The notes below the pieces were generated by a model. It was not told where the DNA came from and made no database searches. It saw nothing but the letters and a program-made list of their open reading frames with translations. A stretch of 64,000 nt of DNA, taken from assembly GCF_014635665.1 (NCBI RefSeq), contig NZ_BMDG01000001.1:1-64000 (forward strand), given 5' to 3'. Of this stretch, positions 25,790-33,814 are shown piece after piece. A program made the position numbers and the translations under genes. Within the stretch, counting starts at the first letter, position 1. Each line of letters starts with the position of its first letter. This DNA is from Isoptericola cucumis (GTDB lineage: Bacteria; Actinomycetota; Actinomycetes; Actinomycetales; Cellulomonadaceae).

Positions 25790-26929
25790 CTAGCGGCCCA
25801 GCTGGGCCGCCAGCGGGCACGAGAAGGGGTCGCGCGCCTGGTGCCCGACGTCGTTGAGGTAGCTGACGACGATCCGGTAGGACGTGAAGAACCCGACCTC
25901 GGTGTACGTCACGCCGAGCGTGGAGCAGTACTCCCGGACGATGGGCTGGACGTACCTGAGGTTGGGGCGCGGCATGCTCGGGAAGAGGTGGTGCTCGATC
26001 TGCCGGTTGAGCCCGCCCATGAAGAAGACGACGACGACGCTCCCCCGGATGTTGCGGCTCATGAGCACCTGCCGGCGCAGGAAGTCGACGTCGGCGTCCG
26101 CCGGGACGATGGGCATGCCCTTGTGGTTCGGGGCGAACGCGCCGCCGAGGAGCACCCCGAACAGGCCGAGCTGCACCGCGAGGAACGCGCCGGCGATCGC
26201 CGGCGGCAGCAGGAGCACGATCGCCCCGACGTACAGGACGAGGCGCGCCAGGAGCAGCGGGGCCTCCACCCGACGGTGCGGCACGACGCCGCGGCCGAGG
26301 ACGGTGCGCACGCTCGCCACGTGCAGGTTCAGCCCTTCGAGCGTCAGCAGGGGGAAGAAGAACCACCCCTGCCGGTGGGCGAACCAGCCCCGCCAGCCCT
26401 GGCGGCTGGCCAGGACCGCCGGGGTGAACGCGATGACCCCCGGGGAGACGTCCGGGTCGCTGCCCTCCTTGTTCGGCGCGGCGTGGTGGGCGTCATGCTT
26501 CGTGGTCCACCACGCGTGGCTCAGGCCGACGAAGACGTTGGCCAGGATGCGGGCGGTCCAGTCGTTCCAGGCCCGCGACCGGAAGACCTGCCGGTGCGCG
26601 CTGTCGTGCCCGAGGAACGCCAGCTGGACCAGCACGACGGCCAGCGCCACCGCGAGCAGGAGCTGCCACCACGTGTCGCCGAGGAGGACGATCCCTGCCC
26701 AGACCGCTCCTAGCGCGATCACGGTGAGGATGAGCCGCGCCCAGTAGTACGCGTAGCGCCGCCGGAGCAGGCCCGACTGGCGGACGATCTTCGCCAGCAC
26801 GGAGTAGTCGCGCGTCACCTGTCGGGCGGCGGGTGTCCGGGGCGCCGTCGTGGGCGCCGTCGCCCCGGGGGCAGTCGTCCCCGGGGCCGCACTCACCGGT
26901 GCGGTCGTATGGTGGCTCGAATCTGACAC
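25790..26929 (-). CDS. Membrane fatty-acid desaturase (acyl-CoA/acyl-lipid type)
   Basis: A 379-residue integral membrane di-iron desaturase. The three histidine boxes are HDSAH (about residue 106), HDAHH (about 143) and QIEHH (about 310). The Q-x-x-HH third box is typical of front-end or linoleoyl-CoA-type desaturases in actinobacteria. There are about four to six TMs. The N-terminal 40 residues are an Ala/Thr/Pro-rich, probably disordered region. The GTG at 26929 (VSDSSHH) was preferred because GAGG sits about 10 bp upstream; an ATG 33 bp further upstream is also possible. No electron donor gene lies adjacent. Confidence 0.9.
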   Translation of the reverse strand: MSDSSHHTTAPVSAAPGTTAPGATAPTTAPRTPAARQVTRDYSVLAKIVRQSGLLRRRYAYYWARLILTVIALGAVWAGIVLLGDTWWQLLLAVALAVVLVQLAFLGHDSAHRQVFRSRAWNDWTARILANVFVGLSHAWWTTKHDAHHAAPNKEGSDPDVSPGVIAFTPAVLASRQGWRGWFAHRQGWFFFPLLTLEGLNLHVASVRTVLGRGVVPHRRVEAPLLLARLVLYVGAIVLLLPPAIAGAFLAVQLGLFGVLLGGAFAPNHKGMPIVPADADVDFLRRQVLMSRNIRGSVVVVFFMGGLNRQIEHHLFPSMPRPNLRYVQPIVREYCSTLGVTYTEVGFFTSYRIVVSYLNDVGHQARDPFSCPLAAQLGR

Positions 26930-27035
26930 GGTGCTGCCTCTGCTCCTGCCGCGCGAACGCACCTCCGCCGGAGGGGCGCTCAGCGCCTGCTGACATGCAC
27001 CGCCGTGATCTCGACGGCGCCTCTCGGCCGGCCTC

Positions 27036-27221
27036 TCAGCGGGCCTCGCCGGCTTCGTTCGTGTCGGGGTCGGGGTCGGCGCCGGTCACCACGTCGGGGA
27101 CCATGCCACCGTCGTCCTTCCACCGCGCGACGGCGGCTTCCTTCTCACGACGGGAGCTCTGCGCTTCCGTCGACGACTCTCTGCGAGCGGCCTCGTGCGG
27201 GCCGACCTGTCGATCACCCAC
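27036..27221 (-). CDS. Small hypothetical protein
   Basis: A 61-residue hydrophilic protein (GTG start) with a charged helix SSRREKEAAVARWKDDGG and an acidic tail DVVTGADPDPDTNEAGEAR. It fills the gap between the RamB-like gene and the desaturase gene on the same strand. GC-rich third positions support coding, but no family is recognised and no good ribosome-binding site is visible, so it could be spurious. Confidence 0.4.
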   Translation of the reverse strand: MGDRQVGPHEAARRESSTEAQSSRREKEAAVARWKDDGGMVPDVVTGADPDPDTNEAGEAR

Positions 27222-27282
27222 GTCTCGACGCTACACCGGACCTGTCGGCCTCGCAGCAACGCACCCGGCGGGGCGGAGGGCG

Positions 27283-28782
27283 TCAGGAGGCGCCGTCGTC
27301 CGGCGGCGCGTGCTGCTGGAGGAATGCGAAGACGTCGGTGTCGTCGACGCCCGGGAACGCGCCGCGCGGCAGCGCGGCCAGCACCTGCTGGTGCATGCGC
27401 GCGCTGGGCCACGCGACGCCCTCCCACCGGTCGGCGAGGTCGGCCGGCGGGCGCTGACAGCAGGCGGGATCGGGGCAGGTGGAGCTGCGCCGCACGTGGG
27501 TGTCCCGGCCGCGGAACCACTTGGCGTGCGCGTACGGCACGCCGACCGTGATGGAGAACTGCCGGCCGTCCGCGGCGGTGCCCGTCTGCACCGAGTCCCA
27601 GAACGTCCCCGCCGGGGTGTCGGTGTACTGGTAGGACTCGGTGGCCCGGTCGCGGCGGGTGAACGCCTCGCGCCCGGCCCACCACCGGCACACGAGCTGC
27701 CCCTCGATCGCGCCGGTGACGTCGCGGGGCAGCGGCAGCCCGTCGTTCGCGTACCCGCGGAACAGCGCACCGTCGTCGCCCACGCGCAGGAAGTGCAGCG
27801 GGATGCCGAGGTGGACCGTCGCCAGGTTGGTCATGCGCATCGCGGCCGCCTCGTGCGTGACGCCGAAGGCGTCCCGGAAGTCCTCGACCGCGAGGTCCTT
27901 CTCCCGCTTGCGCCGCGTGAGGAACTCGACGGCGACGGACTGCGGGATGAGGCAGCTCGCGGCGAAGTAGGTGATCTCGACGCGCTGGCGCAGGAACTCG
28001 GCGTAGGAGCGCGGACGCTCGTGGCCCAGCACCCGGTGCGCGATCGCCTGCAGGGCCAGCGACCGCAGGCCGTGTCCGCCGGGGATGGAGGCCGGCGGCA
28101 GGTAGATGCGCCCGTTCTTGAGGTCAGTGACCGACCGGGCCGAGCGCGGCAGGTCGTCCACGTGCAGGATCGTGAAGCCCATCTGCTCGGCCATGCGCGC
28201 CACCGTGCGGTGGGTCAGGGCCCCGGCCCCGGCGTACCCGGCCTTGACGGTCAGCTCCTCGGCGACCGCCTCCAGCTGCGGCAGGTAGTTGTCCCGGTCC
28301 TCGCGCTCGCGGCGCAGCTCGGTGTTGGCGCGCCGCGCCTCCTCGGGGGTGGCGATCGCCTCCTCCTCGCGCCGCGCGAGCTCCGCGTGCAGTCCGACGA
28401 GGTGCTCCAGGACCGGCATCGACAGGCGCTGGCTCGGCTTGATCCCGGGCAGCCGCAGCGACGCGAAGATCGGCCCCCGCTGCGCGCGCTCGAGCGCGAT
28501 CTCGAGCTCGGCACGGCGCGACGGCGGCTCCTCCGCGAGCAGGTCGGGCACGGGGACGCCGACCGCCTCGGCGATGGCGCGCAGCAGGGACAGCCGCGGC
28601 TCCCGCCGCCCGTTCTCGACCAGCGAGAGCAGGCTCGGCGCCGAGCCGACACGCTCCCCGAGCGCCTCCAGCGTCAGCCCTCGCGACGTGCGCGCGTGGC
28701 GGATGCGGCGCCCGAGCGTGATGAGGTCCGGCGCCTCCCCCGCGGCGCCGTCGGCAGGGGCGGAGGTGTCTCGTGCGGCCAT
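27283..28782 (-). CDS. RamB-like XRE/short-chain-fatty-acid regulator (HTH plus IrrE/DUF2083)
   Basis: A 499-residue regulator. The N-terminal Cro/C1 HTH (about residues 22-80) reads LGRRIRHARTSRGLTLEALG then SLLSLVENGRREPRLSLLRAIA. A middle IrrE-like domain (about 190-320) has an atypical zinc site, LALQAIAHRVLGHERP instead of HExxH. The C-terminal domain carries CPDPACCQRPPADL. This is the architecture of RamB, which in Corynebacterium represses glyoxylate-cycle and acetate genes. It is divergent from pckG across a gap with three overlapping inverted repeats, so regulation of PEPCK and itself is likely. Confidence 0.87.
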   Translation of the reverse strand: MAARDTSAPADGAAGEAPDLITLGRRIRHARTSRGLTLEALGERVGSAPSLLSLVENGRREPRLSLLRAIAEAVGVPVPDLLAEEPPSRRAELEIALERAQRGPIFASLRLPGIKPSQRLSMPVLEHLVGLHAELARREEEAIATPEEARRANTELRREREDRDNYLPQLEAVAEELTVKAGYAGAGALTHRTVARMAEQMGFTILHVDDLPRSARSVTDLKNGRIYLPPASIPGGHGLRSLALQAIAHRVLGHERPRSYAEFLRQRVEITYFAASCLIPQSVAVEFLTRRKREKDLAVEDFRDAFGVTHEAAAMRMTNLATVHLGIPLHFLRVGDDGALFRGYANDGLPLPRDVTGAIEGQLVCRWWAGREAFTRRDRATESYQYTDTPAGTFWDSVQTGTAADGRQFSITVGVPYAHAKWFRGRDTHVRRSSTCPDPACCQRPPADLADRWEGVAWPSARMHQQVLAALPRGAFPGVDDTDVFAFLQQHAPPDDGAS

Positions 28783-28786
28783 GGGT

Positions 28787-28825
28787 TTCACGGTACGTGA
28801 AGATCGTCGAATCTTCACGGGTGAA
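28787..28825. promoter_or_regulatory. Stacked inverted repeats between the RamB-like gene and pckG
   Basis: Three overlapping palindromes built from one half-site: TTCACG-GTA-CGTGAA (28787-28801), CGTGAAGAT-N6-ATCTTCACG (28796-28819, perfect 9-bp arms) and TTCAC-GG-GTGAA (28814-28825). They begin within a few bp of the regulator start codon and lie about 90 bp before pckG. They look like an operator array for the adjacent regulator, but differ from the TTTGC-type RamB site known in Corynebacterium. Confidence 0.55.
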
Positions 28826-28911
28826 CCGTTGGAAAGTTGTGCTGCCGGACCGGGAGGCTGGATGCAGGGCCCCGGCACGCACCGTGGGTCACGCCGACGG
28901 ACGGAGCAGTC

Positions 28912-30846
28912 ATGACCTTCACCGCGAACCCGCGCCGGACGCGACTCGCCATCGCCGAGCTCGCCCCCGACACCGTGCTGCGCGAGACGGCCGGCGCACC
29001 GGCCACCGGTGCAGCGACCGGCGCGACCGGCGCCGCGGCGAGGCGCCCGCAGGACGCCCGTGCCTGGGTCGCGGAGATCGCCGCGCTCACGCAGCCGGAC
29101 GAGGTCGTGTGGTGCGACGGTTCCCCCGCGGAGAAGCAGCGGCTCCTCGACGAGATGGTCGAGGCGGGGACGCTCCTCAAGCTCGACGAGGTCAAGCGCC
29201 CGAACTCCTACCTCGCCCGGTCCGACCCGTCCGACGTCGCCCGCGTCGAGTCGCGCACCTTCATCTGCTCCGAGCGCGAGGAGGACGCCGGGCCGACCAG
29301 CAACTGGCGCGCCCCGGCCGCGATGCGCGCCGAGCTGCGCGACGTCTTCGCCGGGTCGATGCGCGGCCGGACCATGTACGTGGTGCCGTTCTCCATGGGC
29401 CCGGTCGGCGGGCCGATCTCCCAGGTCGGCATCGAGGTCACCGACTCGCCGTACGTCGTCGTCTCGATGCACGTCATGACGCGTGTGTCGGCGCAGGTGA
29501 TGGAGCTGATCGACGCGGGCCGCCAGTGGGTGCCGGCCGTGCACTCGGTGGGCGCACCGCTGGCCCGCGGCGAGCAGGACGTCCCGTGGCCCTGCAACGA
29601 CACCAAGTACATCGTCCACTACCCCGAGACGCGCGAGATCTGGTCGTACGGCTCCGGGTACGGCGGCAACGCCCTCCTGGGCAAGAAGTGCTTCGCCCTG
29701 CGCATCGCGTCGGCCATCGCCCGCGACGAGGGCTGGCTGGCGGAGCACATGCTGCTGATCCGCGCGACGTCGCCCGAGGGGCGCCGCTACCACCTGGCGG
29801 CCGCGTTCCCCAGCGCCTGCGGCAAGACGAACCTCGCGATGCTGCGGCCCACCATCCCCGGCTGGACCGTCGAGACGCTCGGCGACGACATCGTGTGGAT
29901 GCGCCCCGGCCCCGACGGGCGCCTGCGGGCCATCAACCCGGAGGCCGGCTTCTTCGGCGTCGCGCCCGGCACCGGCGCCGAGACCAACCCCACCGCCGTC
30001 GAGACGTTCACGCACGACGCGATCTTCACCAACGTCGCGCTCACCGACGACGGCGACGTGTGGTGGGAGGGTCTGACGCCCGAGCCGCCGGCGCACCTCG
30101 TCGACTGGCGGGGCAACGACTGGACGCCGGACTCCGAGACGCCCGCCGCGCACCCGAACTCACGGTTCACCGTGGCCGCCGCGCAGTGCCCGTCGATCGC
30201 GGACTCCTGGGAGGACCCGGACGGCGTGCCCCTGGACGCCATCGTCTTCGGCGGCCGCCGGGCCACCAACGTGCCCCTGGTGACGCAGGCGCTGAGCTGG
30301 GACCACGGCGTCTTCATGGGCGCCACCATCAGCTCCGAGCGCACCGCCGCGGCCGAGGGGGCCGTCGGCGAGCTGCGTCGCGACCCGTTCGCGATGCTGC
30401 CCTTCTGCGGCTACAACATGGCCGACCACTGGGCCCACTGGCTGCGGGTCGGCGAGGCCCTCGAGGCCGACAAGCGCCCCAAGGTCTTCCAGGTCAACTG
30501 GTTCCGCAAGGGCGACGACGGCTCTTTCCTGTGGCCCGGGTTCGGCGAGAACTCGCGCGTGATCGAGTGGATCGTCACCCAGGTCGACCGGTCGCGCGGC
30601 CTGCGCACCGACGCCGGCGCCGTGCACTCCCCCGTCGGGCTGCTGCCCGCGCCGGGCGCGCTGCGCACGGACGGTCTCGAGCTGTCGGACGACGACCTCG
30701 CCGCACTGTTCGACGTCCCGGCCGCCCCGTGGCGGGCGGAGGCCGAGCTGACCGCCGAGTTCTTCGAGACCTTCGGCGGCAAGGTGCCGGTCCAGCTGTG
30801 GGCGCAGCTCGCCCGCCTCACCGAACGGCTCGACGGCGCGTCCTGA
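28912..30846 (+). CDS. pckG: Phosphoenolpyruvate carboxykinase (GTP)
   Basis: A 644-residue GTP-dependent PEPCK that converts oxaloacetate to PEP for gluconeogenesis. It has [15 protein letters not shown] and [20 protein letters not shown] at the substrate site, the P-loop with the hyper-reactive cysteine in [14 protein letters not shown] (about C303), the metal ligand region [10 protein letters not shown], and [12 protein letters not shown]. Length is a little above the family norm (about 610) because of an Ala/Gly/Thr-rich N-terminal stretch ([16 protein letters not shown]). The ATG at 28912 follows GGAG. It is divergent from the RamB-like regulator and closed by two hairpins. Confidence 0.97.
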   Translation: MTFTANPRRTRLAIAELAPDTVLRETAGAPATGAATGATGAAARRPQDARAWVAEIAALTQPDEVVWCDGSPAEKQRLLDEMVEAGTLLKLDEVKRPNSYLARSDPSDVARVESRTFICSEREEDAGPTSNWRAPAAMRAELRDVFAGSMRGRTMYVVPFSMGPVGGPISQVGIEVTDSPYVVVSMHVMTRVSAQVMELIDAGRQWVPAVHSVGAPLARGEQDVPWPCNDTKYIVHYPETREIWSYGSGYGGNALLGKKCFALRIASAIARDEGWLAEHMLLIRATSPEGRRYHLAAAFPSACGKTNLAMLRPTIPGWTVETLGDDIVWMRPGPDGRLRAINPEAGFFGVAPGTGAETNPTAVETFTHDAIFTNVALTDDGDVWWEGLTPEPPAHLVDWRGNDWTPDSETPAAHPNSRFTVAAAQCPSIADSWEDPDGVPLDAIVFGGRRATNVPLVTQALSWDHGVFMGATISSERTAAAEGAVGELRRDPFAMLPFCGYNMADHWAHWLRVGEALEADKRPKVFQVNWFRKGDDGSFLWPGFGENSRVIEWIVTQVDRSRGLRTDAGAVHSPVGLLPAPGALRTDGLELSDDDLAALFDVPAAPWRAEAELTAEFFETFGGKVPVQLWAQLARLTERLDGAS

Positions 30847-30867
30847 CGCGCGTCGGCCCTCCACGAC

Positions 30868-30929
30868 TCGGGTCCGCCGGGATTGAGGCACCGGCGGACC
30901 CGAACCTCCCCGCCCCGCGTCCGGGGCGG
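30868..30929. terminator. Tandem hairpins after pckG
   Basis: The first stem is TCGGGTCCGCCGG (30868-30880) with CCGGCGGACCCGA (30891-30903), a perfect 13-bp match with a 10-nt loop. The second stem is CCGCCCCG (30910-30917) with CGGGGCGG (30922-30929), loop CGTC. They lie between convergent pckG and a VOC gene, so one can serve each direction. Confidence 0.7.
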
Positions 30930-30935
30930 CGCTCC

Positions 30936-31370
30936 TCAGTCGAGGTCGAACTCGTTGCCCTCGACGTCCTGCATCACGATGCAGGACTCCTCCACGCCGT
31001 CGGCGAGCATCGTGCGCACGTGCGTCGCGCCCAGCGCGACGAGACGGTCACGCTCCGCCTCCAGCGTGGCCAGCCGCTCGTCGCCCACGAGACCCGTGCC
31101 GACCCGCACGTCGAGGTGCACGCGGTTCTTGACGACCTTGCCCTCGGGCACGCGCTGGAAGAACAGCCGCGGTCCCACCCCGGTCGGGTCGACGCAGGCG
31201 AACGCGGACCCCTGGTCCTCGGGCGGGAGGGAGCGGTCGAAGTCGCCCCACGACGCGAACCCCTCGGGCGGCGGCGGGACGACGTAACCCAGCACCTCGC
31301 ACCAGAAGCGGGCGACCCGCTCGGGCTCGGCGCAGTCGAAGGTGACCTGGACCTGTCTGACCGACGTCAT
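30936..31370 (-). CDS. VOC/glyoxalase-superfamily protein
   Basis: A 144-residue protein with two beta-alpha-beta-beta-beta units of the vicinal oxygen chelate fold: VRQVQVTFDCAEPERVARFW then CEVLGYVVPPPPEGF, and the second unit VHLDVRVG ... RLVALGATHVRT ending CIVMQDVEGNEFDLD. This glyoxalase_6-like group is common in actinobacteria and often unassigned; the metal residues expected at the strand ends appear only partly kept (H in VHLDV, E in GNEF). Enzymatic role not inferable. Confidence 0.8.
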   Translation of the reverse strand: MTSVRQVQVTFDCAEPERVARFWCEVLGYVVPPPPEGFASWGDFDRSLPPEDQGSAFACVDPTGVGPRLFFQRVPEGKVVKNRVHLDVRVGTGLVGDERLATLEAERDRLVALGATHVRTMLADGVEESCIVMQDVEGNEFDLD

Positions 31371-31395
31371 CGACCCACCGTAACGGCGACGGCCG

Positions 31396-31884
31396 TCACC
31401 CGTCGGTCGTCCAGCCGTCGGGCAGCCGGAGCGCGTCCACGGTCCGCGGCGACGCGGTGAGCTCCCGCCCGACCACCGCCATCGCCCGCACGACGGCGGT
31501 CCGGTGGACGACGCCGACCCACGTCTGCGTGTCGTCCGGCTTGCGGGACGCGTCGACGACCACCCACACCTCGTCGGGCTCCAGCCGCGGGAGGATCGCG
31601 GTCGCGACCTCGCCGTCCGGCCCCGTCCCGACGGCGAGGACCGCGGACGTGCCGGCCCGGACCGCCATGGCCCGCGCCTCGACGGCGTCGCGACGGCTGT
31701 CGAGGCGCAGGAGGCCGTCCCCCCCGGCGAGGCCCGCGCAGCCGGGCAGCACCCCCAGCCGGGCCGCCATGTCCCGCACGACCTCGACGGCGTCGTCCCC
31801 GAGCCCCACGAGCGCGACGAGGTCGCCCGGCCTCGTCGACGGTCCGTCCACCTCGGCGACCGCCTGGTCTGCTTGGGTCGTCAC
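31396..31884 (-). CDS. Hypothetical protein
   Basis: A 162-residue protein (GTG start at 31884) with alternating hydrophobic strands and helices: LVALVGLGDDAVEVVRDMAA, TSAVLAVGTGPDGEVATAIL, EVWVVVDASRKPDDTQTW and VRAMAVVGRELTASPRTVDA. The pattern resembles the second half of a P-loop or SRP-GTPase-like Rossmann fold, but no Walker A motif is present. It may be a degenerate relative of the actinobacterial FlhF/pilus-associated hypothetical proteins. Convergence of codon use and clean ends support a real gene; function unknown. Confidence 0.6.
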   Translation of the reverse strand: MTTQADQAVAEVDGPSTRPGDLVALVGLGDDAVEVVRDMAARLGVLPGCAGLAGGDGLLRLDSRRDAVEARAMAVRAGTSAVLAVGTGPDGEVATAILPRLEPDEVWVVVDASRKPDDTQTWVGVVHRTAVVRAMAVVGRELTASPRTVDALRLPDGWTTDG

Positions 31885-31941
31885 GCGCACATCCTGCCGT
31901 GCCCGCGCCGGTCCTGCACGCTCCGGCACGCTCGGCCCGGC

Positions 31942-32493
31942 CTACGCCGGCCCGGAGGGCCGGTCGAGCCGGTACACGTGGTGGCGACCGTCGTCGACCG
32001 GGTTGTCCGGGGTCAGGTACCCGGTGGCGACCCACCCGAACCCGGCAGAGCGCAGCGCCCGCCACGACGCGACGTTCCCCGCCGCCACGGGCACGACGAT
32101 CGCCGGCGCCCGGGGGTGGTCGCGCCAGCACAGCGCGACGAACTCCCTGATCAGGTGGGTGCCGAGGCCCTGCCCGACGCGGTCCGGCTCGCCGACGAAG
32201 TAGTCGATCGTCAGGGCGCCGGCGGGCACGTCCACCAGCTCGATCAGCTCGCGCTCCTCGTCGGCGTAGTCGTGGATGCGGCACCGCTGGACGAAGCCCA
32301 CCGGGACGCCGTCGGCGGACACCACGAAGTCCTCGGAGGGCTCGGTGCCGAGGAAGCTGCCCGCGAAGTCGCGCTCCACCGCCGCGTCGCTCGTGTCGTG
32401 CGCCCAGTAGCGCGCCACGTGCGGCCGGCGCAGCCACGCCTGGAGGCGCGGCAGGTCGTCGCGACGCGTGCGGCGGAACGCCAGGGTGCTCAT
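31942..32493 (-). CDS. GNAT acetyltransferase, AAC(6')/RimI-like
   Basis: A 183-residue GNAT of the Acetyltransf_8/AAC(6')-like group: LAFRRTRRDDLPRLQAWLRR, HVARYWAHD, GFVQRCRIHDYAD, the acetyl-CoA loop DRVGQGLGTHLIREFVALCW and NVASWRALRSAGFGWVATGY. Relatives include aminoglycoside 6'-N-acetyltransferases and siderophore-lysine acetyltransferases, so the substrate is not fixed by sequence. Its start overlaps the trpS stop by 4 bp (ATGA), so its expression follows trpS and the tryptophan attenuator. It should not be called a resistance gene on this evidence. Confidence 0.82.
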   Translation of the reverse strand: MSTLAFRRTRRDDLPRLQAWLRRPHVARYWAHDTSDAAVERDFAGSFLGTEPSEDFVVSADGVPVGFVQRCRIHDYADEERELIELVDVPAGALTIDYFVGEPDRVGQGLGTHLIREFVALCWRDHPRAPAIVVPVAAGNVASWRALRSAGFGWVATGYLTPDNPVDDGRHHVYRLDRPSGPA

Positions 32494-33629
32494 GAGTACA
32501 TGGTGCCCATGAGCTCGCGCACGTCCGCCAGGGTGCGGTCGGCGATCTCGTTCGCCCGCGCGTTGCCCCGTGCCAGGACGTCGCGCACGACGGCGGGGCC
32601 GTCCGCGGCCAGCGCCGCCCGGCGCTCGCGCAGCGGCCGCAGCCCCTCGACGACCGCCTCCGTCACGACCGTCTTGAGCCGCCCGGCCCCCGCCGCGCCC
32701 ACCGCGTCGGCCAGCTCGCCCGGCGTGGTGCCCGCCAGGTGCGCGCCGATGCGCAGCAGGTTCGCCACCTCGGGCCGGCGCTCCGGCTCGTACGTGATGT
32801 GGCGCTCGGAGTCGGTCCGGGCGCGGCGGAAGAAGCGCACGGTCTCGTCCTCGGACGCGCGCAGCTCCAGGGCGTTGCCGCGCGACTTGCTCATCTTGGC
32901 GCCGTCGTCGCCCAGCACCGTCAGCGACGGGGTGAGCAGGGCCTCGGGCTCGGGGAAGTAGCCCGTCGTGGGCGCGTAGCGCTGGTTGAACCGCCGCGCC
33001 ACGGTCCGGGTGGTCTCCAGGTGCGGGAGCTGGTCCTGACCCACCGGCACGAGGTTCGCGCGGCAGAACAGGATGTCCGCGGCCTGGTGCACGGGGTAGG
33101 TGAACAGCAGCCCCGACATGCCGCGGCCCTGGCGCCGCTCGGCGTCCACCGCCTCCGCCTTGACGGTGGGGTTGCGCTCCAGCTCGGCCACGCTCACCAG
33201 CGACAGGAACGGCAGCAGCAGCTGGTTCAGCGCGGGCACCGCCGAGTGCGTGAAGACCGTGCTCCGGGCCGGGTCGATGCCGGCCGCGAGGTAGTCCAGC
33301 ACCACCTCGCGCACGACGGCGGGCAGGTCGCCGGCGTCGTCCCGGTCGGTGATGACCTGGTAGTCCGCGACGACGAGGACGACGTCGACGCCGGCGTCCT
33401 GCAGCCGCACACGGTTGTCGAGTGTGGCGAGCAGGTGCCCGAGGTGCAGGGCGCCCGTCGGGCGGTCGCCGGTCAGGACGCGAAAGCGGCCGGGGTCGCG
33501 GGCGAGCTGCTCCTCGACCTCGGTGGAGCGCGCCTGCGCGACGGCGGTGCTTGCCGAGACGGACGGGGCGGTGTCGGCGGGAGAGCCGGCGGGGGCGGCG
33601 GGAGTGCCGGCGGCGGTGGGGACGAGCAT
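32490..33629 (-). CDS. trpS: Tryptophanyl-tRNA synthetase, auxiliary/inducible type
   Basis: A 379-residue class I aminoacyl-tRNA synthetase charging tRNA-Trp. It has the HIGH-equivalent TGDRPTGALHLGHLLATL (about residues 53-70), VADYQVITDR, GRGMSGLLFTYPVHQAADIL, and the KMSKS loop GAKMSKSRGN. A disordered 40-residue Ala/Pro/Ser N-terminal extension precedes the core. The TGDRPTGALHLGH form differs from the usual housekeeping type (TGxQPSGxxHIGN) and recalls the auxiliary TrpRS of Streptomyces that confers indolmycin tolerance. AGGAG stands before ATG 33629. It is preceded by a leader peptide with three Trp codons and a strong hairpin. Confidence 0.94.
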   Translation of the reverse strand: MLVPTAAGTPAAPAGSPADTAPSVSASTAVAQARSTEVEEQLARDPGRFRVLTGDRPTGALHLGHLLATLDNRVRLQDAGVDVVLVVADYQVITDRDDAGDLPAVVREVVLDYLAAGIDPARSTVFTHSAVPALNQLLLPFLSLVSVAELERNPTVKAEAVDAERRQGRGMSGLLFTYPVHQAADILFCRANLVPVGQDQLPHLETTRTVARRFNQRYAPTTGYFPEPEALLTPSLTVLGDDGAKMSKSRGNALELRASEDETVRFFRRARTDSERHITYEPERRPEVANLLRIGAHLAGTTPGELADAVGAAGAGRLKTVVTEAVVEGLRPLRERRAALAADGPAVVRDVLARGNARANEIADRTLADVRELMGTMYS

Positions 33630-33675
33630 GGTGGGCTCCTTCTGCGGGCGCCGCCCGCCGGGCCCGGACACGACG

Positions 33676-33707
33676 ACGTCCCGGCTGCGACGGGCAGCTC
33701 GGGACGT
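33676..33707 (-). terminator. Attenuator hairpin in the trpS leader
   Basis: In the trpS transcript the stem is ACGTCCCG + A + GCTGC, loop CCGTC, GCAGC + CGGGACGT, i.e. 13 paired bases with one bulge. It begins 20 nt after the leader-peptide stop and ends 46 nt before the trpS ATG. No long U-run follows. A GCAGCC segment upstream (33732-33737) can pair with GCTGC here, offering a 5-bp alternative. Confidence 0.65.
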
Positions 33708-33727
33708 GGGCGTGGGGGCGCGACAGG

Positions 33728-33772
33728 TCAGGGCTGCGGGTGCAGCCACCACCAGTCGTTGCGCTTCAGCAC
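33728..33772 (-). CDS. Tryptophan leader peptide of trpS (14 residues)
   Basis: Reading frame GTG to TGA encoding VLKRNDWWWLHPQP, with three consecutive Trp codons at 33746-33754. Trp is rare, so three in a row within a 14-codon frame immediately ahead of trpS is the hallmark of ribosome-mediated attenuation. The last Trp codon overlaps the hairpin GGCTGC-ACCC-GCAGCC (33732-33747). When charged tRNA-Trp is short, a ribosome stalled there would block this stem. A -10-like TATCCT lies 6 bp before the GTG, so translation is probably leaderless. Confidence 0.8.
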   Translation of the reverse strand: MLKRNDWWWLHPQP

Positions 33773-33778
33773 AGGCCG

Positions 33779-33784
33779 AGGATA
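33779..33784 (-). promoter_or_regulatory. Candidate -10 box for the leaderless trpS leader transcript
   Basis: TATCCT on the minus strand, 6 bp before the leader GTG, which places transcription start at or next to the initiation codon. No clear -35 element is seen 17 bp upstream. It lies 31 bp past the stop of the upstream racemase-like gene. Confidence 0.4.
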
Positions 33785-33814
33785 CGCCGCCGTGCGGCCC
33801 GGCGACGTCGGACG

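Noticed and set aside
27283-28782. Toxin-antitoxin or ImmA/IrrE protease function for the XRE protein
   Set aside because: The centre lacks the HExxH metalloprotease motif, and the length and C-terminal Cys segment match RamB-type regulators.
31942-32493. Aminoglycoside resistance gene AAC(6')
   Set aside because: The GNAT family is broad; similarity by eye does not show aminoglycoside specificity and the context is trpS.
33676-33707. A T-box riboswitch upstream of trpS
   Set aside because: No T-box sequence (TGGNACCGCG) or specifier-loop architecture was found; the leader peptide with WWW explains the arrangement better.
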